A stretch of 64,000 bases of DNA, taken from positions 33,892 to 97,891 of the forward strand of contig JAMKCH010035213.1 of NCBI GenBank assembly GCA_023653785.1, written 5' to 3'. This document shows positions 12,485-24,979 of this stretch, piece after piece (position 1 is the stretch's first letter; every line of letters starts with the position of its first letter). The position numbers were made by a program, and so were the translations under genes. The stretch comes from Ophioderma brevispina. Taxonomy: Eukaryota > Echinodermata > Ophiuroidea > Amphilepidida > Ophiodermatidae. The notes beneath the pieces are model-generated. The model had not been told where the DNA came from. It did no database searches and saw nothing but the letters and a program-made list of their open reading frames with translations.

Positions 12485-13390
12485 CGGTATCCCCCTTGGG
12501 GGGCAAAGAGGCATTTATACCAGGGCGTACCTCATTATGACATACACGAAAATTATGATGGCCATTCTGTAGGGGTAGCTTAAGCGAGCTAGGGGATCGC
12601 AAGAGATTATACAGGGCTCAAATTTTAAAAGTGGTCCAATGTGTTGAATTGCCTACCAAATTGTTCAGTATGATCACACGATTAAAAAAATGTATAGTTT
12701 GCTGCTCGATCTCCCGACTTACACTACCAGAGTTAAAGTCGACAACCTTATTATAGGTCAAGGTTAATTTAGCGTCTACAGGGGTCAAATACTCAAAAAA
12801 ATGCTTTAATTCAGGGAAATGGTTTCGTATTGTTTATAATGTTCTCACAATTAAAATAGGAATGTTTCGACCATCTGCAATGTGAAAGTAACACAGTTAC
12901 ACACCTCATTAGTACTAACCCTATACCTCGTAGGGGTAATAGGGGTTGGTGGGTGTAACTTGGTAACAATTACATTGTATCAGTATCCAAAACTAGACCT
13001 TATTTTACTTGTGATTACCATTACAAATAATATAAAACATTTCCAATGAAATTGAAGCATTTTTTCAATATTTGACCCCCTGTAGAAGACTAATTTAACA
13101 TTTGACCGGATAATAATGGTTTCAGCTTACAACTCCATAGAGGTAAGTCGGCGATTAGTACAAACCTATACATTTTATTACTCCTTGTGATAATACGAAC
13201 AATTTGGTATGTCATTCAACAACATTGGACCACTTTTCAATTTTGAATCATGTATAATCTTTTGCGAGCCCCCAGCTCACTTAAACTACCCCTACAGAAT
13301 GTCCATCCTACATTTTTTTGTACGTCATAGTGTTAGGAACCCCTGGTATCATTGCCTCTTTGCCCCCCCCCCCCCCACAGGTGATACCAA
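12485..13390. repeat. Foldback element with about 450 bp arms
   Basis: The left arm begins GGTATCCCCC...GGCAAAGAGGC near 12486. The right arm ends with the reverse complement (GCCTCTTTG...GGTGATACC) near 13387. The match continues inward through TACAGGGGTCAAATA near 12778 and its complement near 13076, with the centre near 12930. The arms have diverged by substitutions and short indels. No transposase frame is seen; the open frame at 13209-13574 is arm sequence. Confidence 0.8.
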
Positions 13391-13674
13391 TAAGGCTACT
13401 TTTGATAGCCTGGCTCATCCACTATATTGCATAATTATTTTTAGATTTTATATATGCATTTTGCATTGTTTTCTGTTGTATGGTCTCGTTACTACTTTTG
13501 TTGAAGTGCTCATTGTGGTCCACGGTTGTTTTGCAGATTTTGCGCGCGTATGTTCATTATATTATTATTATTAATCTTTTAACGATGATTTGAATCCCTC
13601 GTGATACCCAGCATCCTTCAGCAGACAAGTATATATTCGAATGAAGTGATGTTTTTACGCTTTTGGTCATATAG

Positions 13675-13838
13675 GAAGCAAGATTTCGGTTCGCTGTAAA
13701 TCGTTGTGGAATATGTTCTCAAGTCAATTTCCATTGAAGACTGGTCAAAGGAATATGCTGGACACCTTCATGGAGAGTGGCTTAGACACAATTTTGTACG
13801 ACCAGACTTTAAAGGGCTGGAAAAACAACCCCGTTAAG
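13675..13838 (+). pseudogene. Hemocyanin-like block 1 (exon-like)
   Basis: An acceptor-like TATAG precedes the block and a donor AAG|GTAAAC follows at 13839. The frame ending exactly at the donor reads MLDTFMESGLDT and ends GWKNNPVK. This corresponds to the start of the hemocyanin immunoglobulin-like domain, with family text near nvLtTf followed by vk-R. Upstream of MLDTF the best reading (SISIEDWSK) lies in another frame, so a further shift near 13745 is possible. The spliced join to block 2 is in phase 0. Confidence 0.6.
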
Positions 13839-14147
13839 GTAAACAAGCTCATTAGTCCCCTCAATTGGAAATTTTTGTGACATTTTGAAGCTATCATCTT
13901 GGTTATGTCCATAATAACATCAACGGCATTACACTTCTTGGAACAGGGCAATTCTTGAAAGTTGTCACCTGTTTTTTTGGTATTTTTTTGGTGTAATGTG
14001 GATAGTATAATGAGTTTTTCATCTGACAATGGCCTATAGGGCACTCTGGGGCCGTTACCAATCTCATCGTCGTCTTCGTCCGTCGTTATCTTAACATAAA
14101 AACAATAACAAATTATAACTCACTAAAAAATTGTTTTCCTTCCTCAG

Positions 14148-14343
14148 CGTAATTTCCAACGCTTGAATCATGATGATTTTGAATATACAATCAAAGTGAA
14201 GAACGCCAACCCTAGTGGCAGTGACGTCAAGCTGTGGTTCGGCATTTTATTAGCACCTCATAACGAGACACAAGGACGTTCATTATATCAGTGAACGAGC
14301 AACGCAGATTCTTTATTGAGATGGATCAGTTCATCGTTCACAT
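14148..14343 (+). pseudogene. Hemocyanin-like block 2, with a one-base frame break
   Basis: The acceptor TTCCTTCCTCAG ends at 14147. The frame joined from block 1 reads RNFQRLNHDDFEYTIKVKN, then LLAPHNETQGRSLYQ and a TGA stop at 14291. Reading one base back from TCA at 14288 restores VNEQRRFFIEMDQFIV, an almost textbook stretch of this family (neqRrlfieLDkFvv). A single missing base in TATCA would explain the break. The downstream donor is uncertain: GTTCAC at 14336 keeps phase with block 3, and GTACTT at 14344 is the alternative. Confidence 0.8.
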
Positions 14344-16728
14344 GTACTTATGGCTTCTCTGTTTTTTTTGTATTGTAACTTTATGCACTTTCATCAAACT
14401 GTAGCATTCAAAGAAGCGCTTTCTGAATCGTTTTGGCAATGGTTCTAGATTGTGTTCATGTGTTGGTGCGCGTGTGTGTGCATGCTAGTGCTCGGTTGTG
14501 TTGTGTGTGTGTGTGCCTATTCATTGCTTAAAGGTGCAACTAGTATTGGGGCCCCATAAATGTGTCATATGTATGATTTCATATGGAATAAGAGCCCCTA
14601 TAGATTCTTTCTTTGTCTTTGTCCACTTTGATTATTTCAATATAAAACATATGTTGAATTTTGTAATTGCTACCTCATATGAAAATTAGAAATTAACATT
14701 TTTTATATCAAGAAATATTTTTCCAGCTTAATCATTTCACACGTGGCGGCATTTTTGATGGAATGGCTTTAACATTAGTACCAAAATCCAGAATTTTCAC
14801 ATTTTTAGGGACACCTGTAATGGCGAAATCTCTTGTTTTCACCCTTTAACCATACATCACATTTGATCTACTCTGGATAAAATTCGTAAGGACATCGCCG
14901 GATACGGAATGAAGGGCGCCCCGCTAATAGTTATTCATTAGAACGGATGAATTTGAAACATTCCGCATTATAAAGCGTCATTCCTCATCCTCAAAGTTTC
15001 CTTTTCGTGTTTTCCAAAAAAAATCCCACTTTTACATAAATTCAAAACAAAGTCCGCTTTATTTGTTATAATACAGGCTTCATGGGTACTTAAAAATTTC
15101 CAATTGAACCCTCCCCCCCCCCCCCAGAACCACAATGCCGCTTTGCAAGATGTGCGTTATATTAATTAGCAACATATATGTGAGTGGCATTCGGGTTCTT
15201 TGGGGGAGACTGGACCGGATGTTTGCATTGTTTTCTGGGGGCCTTAAACACTAAATGGATTGGCCACATCAACAACAACACACATACCATATACCACACT
15301 ATGAGGTTAAGGCATGCTAATCTACCAGGCTCAGTTCAGTAGCGGGATGGCACTGTTAACAACCGCTGACCATACAGTTTTCGGTATCATAACTCATACT
15401 AAATGCAGGGGGTGTCTTTGCTCAATATACTGGGTGAATGAAAGCTATTGACTGCGCCAAGAAATGAGATTTTAATAGTAAGAAGGAGAGTTAACTTGCT
15501 CATAATATAAAAGCCCGCCATTGGCCTTAGATGCTGGCCATTGTGTGCACAAGTAGCATTTGCTTGTGTGAACACAGAGGTTCTATATAATAGAGAGGCA
15601 AAACGTTACGTAATCTTTAGAAATTCATCGTCTCGCATGTTTGCCGACCACAACGAAAACGTAAAGTACCACAATAGAAGCCAATGGCTGCCTCCGCTTC
15701 TTCCACATACTGTGGGGTGCCGCTTTGCATCGACACTAATCGGTAGTGGATACCAATTGATGTATGTGTTCGAGTTGCCAGGGTGAATAATAGTGTACCT
15801 GGATCATTGTGCTCAATACTCTTTTTTCTCATAATGCAATGCGCGCTAGGTGAAAAGATGTATTCCAATTGAGGCGTTTATGTAAATCAAGACGACTGAC
15901 GTGGTCATTTCATTCGTTTGTGGCCATGGTAAACAAAATTTAACCACCCATAGCACCCACATCCACAACTGATATTTTGGCGGATTGTTTGTACGAATGA
16001 CATTAGGTGTGTATACAGAGCACCCAAACTATAATTATTCCGTGCAATTATTCAAAATGTCAGCGCCCGCACGGACGACTGGTTTGAATGGGTTTCACCC
16101 CGTTGGGTGTGAAGACCGGTTTTAATCCAATCTTCGCCCTCATTTGCACTACAAACTCAGATAACTAATAGTTTTTGGTATTTTTATAAAGGGCTGCCCC
16201 ATGTAGCCTCCTTGTAGCTTATAAGGAGAAACGATCTATCTAGGCATAATTTTCAAGGCAGCTATGCAACATCCCCTGTTTTCATTTAAATCATAACTGG
16301 TCTTTGCAGGGAGGCATGCTCTAAGCTTGCTTTTTCGAGAGAGCATGCTCCTGGTGTTTCTCAGACTTTAATTTTTTCTGGTACAGTGTATTTTGAGGAT
16401 AAAAAACACCTGTCATACAGTATAAAGTATTGTATAACACCAAGTCAATTGAATGATGAACTATAACTACATGATGATTATCGAGGGGCCTCCTCATTCT
16501 TATCCGGGGGGGGCGAGTCCTTTGTATTTATGTTGGGTCAAAATTAGAAGATCATACCCCTTCACATTATATCTACAAATATGGGCTGGAATCATTTTAA
16601 AACTGTAGGTTAAAATTTCGTAATTTGTTCTAATCAAAATAACTTTAAAAACATATGGTATTTTCCACATCCAGCTTTTATTTTTTATTTGTTTTTGTTA
16701 TGTTTTTTCTCCCCTCCTGATCGAAAAA

Positions 16729-17225
16729 GGTGACAACGTTCTCAAGCGTTCATCCACTTGTCATCTTTTGGCTTCCCAAGTGTCGATACCATTGAAGACT
16801 GGTCATCTCGTGAACACACACGGCCTTCGTCGTGATCCGCTACATGGGTTGTGGATGGCGCTGCGTGCTCTTATGCTTACCACGAGGCACGAAGAAAGGT
16901 ATGTCTTTGAATCACAAATCAACAAACAACCATAAACATGTGATGGCTGACTGATTGGAATAAGGATCGAGCCGAAACAGCAGAAACCCACAATGTCAAC
17001 TCACACGGTTCCCACGCTTGGATTTCGGACAGCCTAACAACATGCGTGAGAAAGGGGTCAGCACATACCCGGTATGGCAGGTCCTCTCGTGGATTCCCAT
17101 TTGATCGCAAGTTTGAAGGTTATCGAGTGGATTTACAGGTTTTGCAGGACAAGACAACGTTTTTTTTGGTTGGTAGTCTGAAAATTTGGCACCATGAAAG
17201 AATGCTAACAATGAAAATAAATTAA
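16729..17225 (+). pseudogene. Hemocyanin-like block 3, three reading frames
   Basis: It begins after a pyrimidine-rich tract and AAAAAG with GDNVLKRSSTCHLLASQVS and IPLKTG, matching the G-N-x-I-x-R-S-S...VTIP stretch of the family. The frame then shifts by one base to CGWRCVLLCLPRGTKKGM (family CGWPxHLLLPRG). After a further shift it reads TDWNKD near 16950 and runs open through RGFPFDRKFEGYRVD to TAA at 17223. GFPFDR is the family's near-terminal signature. A GTATGT after KK looks like a donor, but no AG lies before TDW, so an intron there is excluded. Confidence 0.75.
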
Positions 17226-17590
17226 TTGCTGAAGCTGCTGTAGGTATGACACGATAAATGGTCATGTTGAAAGGTTTATTCATCGTAAGCGTTTTAAAAA
17301 GTAAACATAATAATGTTATATACATAATTGTCTTTCCTTATTATAATTATTGTACAGGGGTAATTATTTCTTTTCTTGTCAAATACTAGATTTGTTTTTT
17401 CTTTGAGACATCGCAGTGTAATAAAATCAATGCTATTTTAAAGGGGAAATGTGAATGGTTTTACACATATATAAGTAAGGGATGTGATATCTCTCGATGA
17501 TACGATAATGCCTGTTCATTGACTTTTAAAATGCGCTACCGATAATATTAACCTTATGCCTATAGAAGATCGCTGGTAAAGGTTATTGCA

Positions 17591-17742
17591 TCAACTGAAT
17601 TTCGGCCGTTGCATATGGATTTCAAACCACATTTAGAACTAACTAACCATTTCAAGTAAGCTCCATCAACTGAATTTCGGCCATTTGCATATGGATTTTC
17701 ACACCACATTTAGAACTAACTAACCATTTCAAGTAATCTCCA
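17591..17742. repeat. Two-copy tandem repeat, about 76 bp
   Basis: Copy 1 is 17591-17665 and copy 2 is 17666-17742. Both run from TCAACTGAATTTCGGCC to TTCAAGTAA-CTCCA, with three small differences. Confidence 0.85.
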
Positions 17743-19238
17743 TATATCATTCCGTAATTTGCATCTTACTTTCGTAAAATTGGTAACGATTGATACTTTT
17801 AACATTAATGTGTATTCATGTATATCTTATTTAAAATAAATAGTTACAAGAGACCTAACTCCGTTGACTCCACGAAAATGATTATACTTGTTAACATGAA
17901 AGAGAATGCGAATATAAAGTATTGGTTAAAATGTAAAATATGTTGCAAAGAGCCAGTGGTACCGTTTTGCTAGTACCGCTTTTTCAATTTTCCCATTCAC
18001 TAGACAACACGCTATTGGACATCGTGTCACAGCTCCATCAATTGGCAATAATTGTGATTCGCTCTTTTAGGAGAAGTGACTCACCGAAAAAATGCAACAA
18101 GTACTTTTTTCAATGTGTTTCAAGAATAATCTTTATCTTTTGAGTGGCAAATGAGATTTTTTTTAAATACCTTACTCCATTTTTAGTGTAAATGAAAGAA
18201 AAATAATATACGATTCGGTTTCAAAGGCTAAGAAACCACCACCGCTAATTTTTAAAGTGTCTTTTTCGACGCTGGCGTTTGCAGCTTGCTGAACCAATAG
18301 AATGCAGAAAGCAATGTCCAATCAGAAGTAGAGGTTTCATATATAAGTCCCATGGATGCAATGAGGTACTACAATTGATTCCGCATGCGCTGTATGAACG
18401 TTGTCAGTAGCCCTTGACGGAATGAATGTCAATACCTCATTTGCCTCAATAGGACTTCTGTATGAACGTCTACCAAAATCAGTCAATCAGGAGGTCACGC
18501 CATATTTATTTTCGTGTGAACGAGAAGGCCATCGAATCGCTGGTGACCTCACTAGCTTGTGGAAAAACACTCTGGAATGTCATGATTTGGATTATCAAAT
18601 ACCTATTCAAAATAATGTATTATTGTTGCGGATGTCAACTACTAAGTTGGTCTAATGACGCGAAAGGGTGTTTTGGGGGTTAAAACCAACGGAATTAAAA
18701 GCTATAGAACTCCCGTCAAATTTGTTAAAGCATCCCAATGCTTAATTGAATTGTGTGCTACAAAAAGTCTGTGTACTTTATCTGTTTTAAAGAAGCGAAG
18801 CCCTCGGAAAATATATAACATTACAATTTTTAAATGATTTTATGCTATATCATATTATGCTATAACATGGGCCTAGATTTCATCGATTTAACTCAGACGT
18901 GTGCAGGGAATGGACAATGGAAGGTCCCGTTGACTATTGTATTGTGAAAGCACGTGTAAAATGACCCCGTCCATTAATTTTCACTGTGAACAATTGTACT
19001 TGGGTGACCTTCCGACTAACTGAAATGTTGCTGGTAGCTCGATAGTCGGCACGTAAAGATGTAGTTGCAGGTGTCCCCATAACAGGTTAGCAATGGTTTT
19101 ACTCTGGCTCCGTAAAAAACCTTGCTGGTATGTCATAAACGCGGTCATGAACCGTGGAATAAATTTGATGTATAGAGTTGTTTTCTTATTATGTCGAGGG
19201 GCTCTAGGCATTTCGACCCTCCCACCAATTATTTTAAG
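17743..19238. other. Stretch without recognised gene
   Basis: Two overlapping + frames at 18401-18655 and 18462-18683 (84 and 73 codons) are the only notable openings. Neither resembles a family I know, and the shorter one starts within the longer. I see no splice context that links them to anything nearby. Confidence 0.4.
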
Positions 19239-20781
19239 GGAGTGTTCATAAATACTTTGGTGGGGGGGGGTTGGAAAAGTTGGAGGCTCGGACATAACAA
19301 AATTTTCATCCCCCTTTTTTAGGTTCGAAATTTTTTGATCCCCCCCCCCCCCTTTAAAGTCTTAAATTTTTGGATCCCCCTTATTACCACCTTCAGACAA
19401 AAAAGAGACAAATTGCAGAGGGGGGGCCCTGCAGTTAAGGTAGAAATTGACGATTTTGCGGTCATTGTGACTAGCAAGTTGCCAGGGCGGTCCTCTTCTC
19501 ACACAAAGCGCAGAACCCTTCGCAATACTCTTTGTATTTACGTATTTTATCATGCAAATTTAGTTTTTTAAGTGGTTCAACGACCAATACCAAGTTGGCA
19601 AGTTTTGGTAACAGTCTTAAAATCAAAATCGTAATCATTATGGTGTCAGATTTGTTTTTTAATGAATTTCATATATGGATGTCTCAATTTCTGTAAACTT
19701 TTTGCATTTTCTTAAACAAATTGTGTTGGGGTGTAATACAAATAGCTAGTGGTAATGCAATCACGTAAAATTGAATAAAGAAAGTGTTTAGAAAAAAACG
19801 ATTAGTGTTGATGGACCCCGGGGTGGGTCTTGCAACAGTGGCGTAAATCTTTTTGACATTGGGGGATTGGGTTATGAAAATTTAAGAATGATAAACCCCG
19901 GGTTTGCTGACAGATCCATTATTAGCACGTGCGCGCGAAGCGCGCTAAATGTTGCCATAAGAAGCAACTTGTTGATGTAAAGTCATTAGAACAAAATGTG
20001 CGCGAGCGCACAGAAATTTACCATTTTTACCTATTATGGTAAATATGAGGGTTATTTTTGGTCAAAACACATAAACGGGCATCAACATGGGGGGAGGGAG
20101 GATGATCGTATTGACCATCTGCATCCCCCTCAGGGGGATTGGCCCCCCTAGGGTTTTACACGGCTCCAAAGAAACATCCATTTGAAATTTCCAATGTGGC
20201 TCACAATAAGTGATAATCTGAGTATGGGCATAATGGTATTAAAAAGTAAAATCTTAAAAATAGTAAGGTTTGTTTTGGATGTAGCATCGAAGCGTTCGTA
20301 AAGAGTTCGTACCCCAATAATAAACCTCACCTTCAAAAAGAAATGGCTGATGGAAAAATGTGGCTTGTTGTAGATACCTAGCTACATTGCAATCCACAAG
20401 GTGAACTAGTAAAATACAGTGAAGTTGTTTTCTGACTAAAAGACTAGGTGGCCCACATTGGACATGGAACCGATTATACGGGAGTGGGCACATGAAAGGT
20501 GCCTCCTTCTGCGCGAAGCGCGGAATCCTTGTAATATTCGGTTTTAGACATTTTCTAATGGAAAAGTTGATTTCCCAAGATTGCAAATTGGATGATACTA
20601 TTGGTAAGGTATGTTTTGAATGAACAAAATGTCCTTTAAATTGTTTTGACCCCACCCCCAATACCCGGGTGGACACTTTTGTGATCCCTTTTTGGGACCT
20701 ACAATTTTTTGATCCCCCCCCTCATATTTTACCACCCCCCCCCCCCCCCCCCCCCCCACCAGAGTATTTTATGAACACTCC
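19239..20781. mobile_element. TIR element ending in GGAGTGTTCATAAA
   Basis: The left end reads GGAGTGTTCATAAATAC followed by TTTGGTGGGGGGGG. The right end is its reverse complement (C-run, ACCAGAG, TATTTTATGAACACTCC) finishing at 20781. Inside both ends are further C-runs next to TTTTTTGATCCCCC, also inverted. No transposase frame is recognised in the 1.5 kb interior, so it is a non-autonomous element. The C-runs near 19340 and 20739-20757 are likely to be hard to sequence. Confidence 0.7.
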
Positions 20782-23700
20782 ATTATTGGAGGGGTCGGTC
20801 CTCTCACATTTCCTAGTGCTTTTGTCGAGTGGTCCACAGAGAAAAACAACGCTTCTTGACTTTATTGACACCAAGATCCTGTTTGAGAAAAAGGCTTCTT
20901 GAAGTTTAATGCAAAAGACACAAAGATACCTTCCTGCCTTAAAACGCCTAGGGCTGTACATATCGCAGAATTTTAATCTTTCGAAAGAGAAGTATATACA
21001 GGACTAGGGAAGAAGATATCACACAGCGCTAGAATTTTTTAAGCGAAAATTGTGCATTCCTATATGCATCTTCCACCAAGGTAGATATGAGTTGACATTT
21101 GATGTCAACGCCGGGCAACAACAAAGTATGCCCGCATATGCGTGAGCATCTGCCGGGCTTGTGCTTTTAAAATCGCGCTCAATCAGGCGTGGAGAAGGCT
21201 ATTGAATGCTGTAACTGTATGGGGCATATTCCCTTCGCACCTCTAACTGTCGTAGACAGGTGCTACTTGTGTTTGTAAACATTGATGTCACCCCCCCACC
21301 TCTCTATGAGCCGGGCGCGGATATCTTTGTAGTACAGCCTGTCTCAAAAAAGAAGTGGACAATAAAAAAAAATGGTTAAATATGAAATTTCAAAATAAGT
21401 CATTCTTACTTGACTTTCTTGCTTTTGACAGTCCAGAGACATAACAATTTAGTTACGATACACAAAATCGATTTTGTGCTACTTTTATGGATGGGCAGAG
21501 TGTTTTCGCGCGCGCAATTATGCCATCGGTCTTGAAGCCACAAGATTGCAACTTGACAAAGTAAACAAACGTACAGTAAACAAAAGAAGTCTGTTTTCTC
21601 GACACAAATTTATAGTCACAACCCAGTTCAATGATAAATAATAAACAATACAAATATTTATTGCACGTTTATGAAGTGGAGCTTTGAATTTATAACAAAA
21701 CTTTGGTATTATGTTAAAACAATGCCAGAATGGGTATATAATGCAACCAAAATAAACACTCCATGTCCCGGCGGTAAGGTCTTATTTTCGTTACTGAAGT
21801 TACGTTAGAAGACCAATGGCGACTATCCGCTAAATCGACTCACTTAGCCAACCCAATTACATTAATCTAAACAGACCTCTACACGTTTTGGCATATAGCT
21901 AGAAAACGCTATTTTGATCAACTTTTCTCATGCAACAAAAGAATTTTGGATGAAGAAATTTTTGAGAAAAAAACATCTGAATTTTGAATATTTTTTGGGG
22001 ATGTTTAGTTAAAAACAGTTTTTCAAATTTGCCGTTGCCTTCCTCTCTTCCACCAGACCACAACAGTTTGATTGCGTGGGAAAGAGATTAATTATGTAGC
22101 GTATGGGATGTTTTGTTAAGGATGGACAGTATATTTACCATTTACCCCTCGTCGCACCCATCGCCAAAGATTTCCCAATCGCCAAAGATTTTTTGTCCAT
22201 CACCGATCGGTGTGTGGTGATACTTTGCAATCATGCAACATCGTAAATAAAAGCTACAAAATGATTATAAAATCTGAAAATAAAAGCCGGAGCCTGAACA
22301 TATAGGATTGCTGTGGATTTGCACTTGTTATATTGCTGTTGCCCGGGGAGCTGCGCAGCACCAGGCACTGCCATGTCTGCATATCATGCATGTGATTCTG
22401 TGGGCATGCGATGCAGAATCCCCAGCACTATGCAAAAGGCTAGACTGGTCATCGTTCGTGAAATGCAATTGCCCCAACATGCTTTGTGTAGATTGTGTTT
22501 TGAAAAATTTTCATACTATAGCATTGTTTTATGGCTTCACTGTTAGTCTACTGTTCCACATGCTGGAACCAGCAACGCCATACAACATATCACACTGTAA
22601 ATCTGTACTACCAGCAATGATGCAGAATGTAAAGGGCCGGCATGCCTCATTGCACCAACAATTGGGTTTATGTTGCATAAGAGAATGTCAAGTTGTGGTG
22701 TGTAAAACAGTGAAAACTTTATGAAGCATAGACTAGGCCTACAGTTCCCGCAAATAAATCGTGGCCAGCGTGGAACACGTGTGTACGCACATAGCAACGC
22801 GGTTATGCATGGGCGTATTTTAGTCCTGATTATCATGACCAGATAGTCTTAACTTTTTTTAGTTGCTGTGATCAGAGACCCCATCTAGTCCATGATGATT
22901 GTGTGTATTGAATAAATGACCACTATAAAATAAAGGGGGAAATGACCGTTTAAGGATATATGTTTTCATCTTATGATTGGCCCTTCACTCCAAAACCACC
23001 ATCTGTAAGTTTCGTCGCGCCGATATTTCATCCTTTTGAATGTGAGAGCTAAAAACGTGATTTTGTAATCCCCATAGACTAATGTAAATTAATATTGGTC
23101 GACCAAAATGGGGCACATTTTCGCTCATAACTTTCCAAATCAACATCCTTTGGCTCTAAGATTTCACATGTAAATGAGAAAAATATAGCTTTCTTCTGAT
23201 AACCAAAATGTTGACCACTTCCGTAAAATATGTGGCTTCTGGACGAGGATATTAGCAATCGGCGCGGGCCATGGACCTTTAAGCCAAGATACACAGACAG
23301 CTTCTGCTCTAACTTTACGTAGTCCGAGGTTGCTCTGACTAGACACTCAAATTGGGTTGTGGTCGCCCGGGCTATGACTTGTCAGCTAACTTTGCAGCTT
23401 CAAAATGGCTTAAATATTCACTATTTCCAATAAACGTTATATTGTAGGCATTCCTTGAGTCTTCTGCATCATGTGACAACAACAAACAAAAACATTTTTC
23501 CATATTTAAATTCACATTATGAAATTTTCAGGTGAAACTTACCCTTGTGGTCTACATTGGGCTGCCCCAATTTGGCAGCCGGTCATTTGACATGAATTTT
23601 TTTGGACAATTGTAGCATCGGTTACAAATTGGAAGACAATTATTCTACAGACTCTAGAGGATGCTATGTATGTCAAAATAAAATAGATTTTTCTTTTTAT

Positions 23701-24979
23701 TTAGGACGGATACATCTCAAACATCTCAACCTTAAATGGCATTGAACTCCACAGAACAGTTGTAACTTTGTCACCAAAGGTTATTGTCCAGATTTTAAAA
23801 AGATGCCACACGTACAATTTTGAACGAGCATATTATGCAGCTCTGAAATGCAAGCACGTACGCTGTTTCTTACGCTGAACGCTATATGGTCGCGGCAGGT
23901 GTCTATTACGCTGCCACGATTCTTCTGCTGAAACTGTAGTGTCACGGTTCCGTAACGCTATGGATATTTCGTGATTTTAGCGATTAAAATTATATTGTTG
24001 TATTTAAAATTGAATTAAAACATTCTATTCAGCAGTAATGGGGGAGTGTTTCTCTTGCTAATGGTACCTTTAAAACTGTAATTTTGTGGTTTTGATAGCA
24101 AAAATGAAGTGATTTCTCTTCCCGGTGCAAATTTGGCACGCTTAGTAAAATTTGCAAAAATTCAAAAAAAAAAAAAAAAAAAAGTACATTATACATTAGG
24201 GATAGAATTCCAAACCTGATGATTTCCACTGCAGAAGTGTATGGGCGTGATCCCAGTCTGAGAATGAGAACTGGGTCTAGTTGAAGCAGTTTCCAGTTAT
24301 AAAGTTGTAACTGTATACCTTAACAGCTTGTTCTGGATTAAATCCAGGTAGTACTGAGTATTTCTGTAAAAATATAAAGCCACAAACGTTAGAGGTGCTT
24401 GTTCCGATTTATGTGTATTACGTTCTCTACTTGATATGAGAGCATGGCACTTGCACATACATCCCATCAAGTACTGTGGGAAACAATCTTTGCGGTTTTT
24501 ATGCCAGACGCAATAATGCATGCTGCAAAGCCCTATTCAATACTATGCTAATATTGATGGTTAACCACTAAACTTTTTGTTTATATCTTGCCAATGAAAT
24601 GGTTTTGAGGGCTCAAATTTCAGGACGACAATGAGAAAAATACGGCCTTTCATCTGATATCAAAATCGATACTACTTCCGGGTAAATCAGGGGAGTCCCA
24701 AAGACGATCGGAACACGCACCTTTAACTTCTGAACTTTAGAAGTAAGGATTTTATCCTCATTGCATGCACACAGCCAAAGTTACATGCATTTGTGCATGT
24801 AAAACCCCTCTAAATCGAACCCTGCTCATTTTTTTGTTACGATCCCGGGTGGAAATCGTACTCGTAGGGAGTTTTACAGCTGATTGAAGAGTCACACGCT
24901 GTCTTTAGCAACTTTATTGATATTGCGCATGCGCAAAAACACAATTGCGTTGCCCGTCGTGAAGTGGTCCCTGTTGACC
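20782..24979. other. Stretch without recognised gene
   Basis: No convincing exon. A 138-codon + frame at 22308-22724 is cysteine- and histidine-rich and overlaps open frames in other registers; I do not recognise it. A degenerate GTACAGCCTGTCTCAAAAAA near 21332 resembles the ends of the CAGGGTGTC elements described downstream. A poly(A) run lies near 24160-24182. Confidence 0.4.

Larger units (their letters stand above)
13675..17225 (+). pseudogene. Hemocyanin/prophenoloxidase-like C-terminal domain, frame-broken
   Basis: Three exon-like blocks (13675-13838, 14148-14343, 16729-17225) together spell, in order, most of the conserved marks of the hemocyanin C-terminal domain: LDTF, RLNHDDFEYTIKVKN, LLAPHNETQG, NEQRRFFIEMDQF, GDNVLKRSS, VSIPL, CGW...LPRGTKKGM, TDWNKD and GFPFDR. 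The family comprises arthropod hemocyanins, hexamerins and prophenoloxidases; it is known outside arthropods in tunicates. The copper-binding CuA and CuB domains, which lie N-terminal, are not recognised here; a weak candidate is at 3053-3167. At least three net frame changes are needed: near 14285, between 16806 and 16848, and between 16897 and 16943. This is either a pseudogene or a gene in poorly corrected sequence. AATAAA at 17216-17221 overlaps the final stop. Confidence 0.75.

Noticed and set aside
13745..14044. 99-codon minus-strand frame
   Set aside because: It lies across the + strand block 1 and its intron. The + strand reading has family support and this one does not.
16919..17325. 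Two overlapping minus-strand frames (63 and 109 codons)
   Set aside because: They are shadows of the + strand hemocyanin-like block, whose motifs (TDWNKD, GFPFDR) are recognised.
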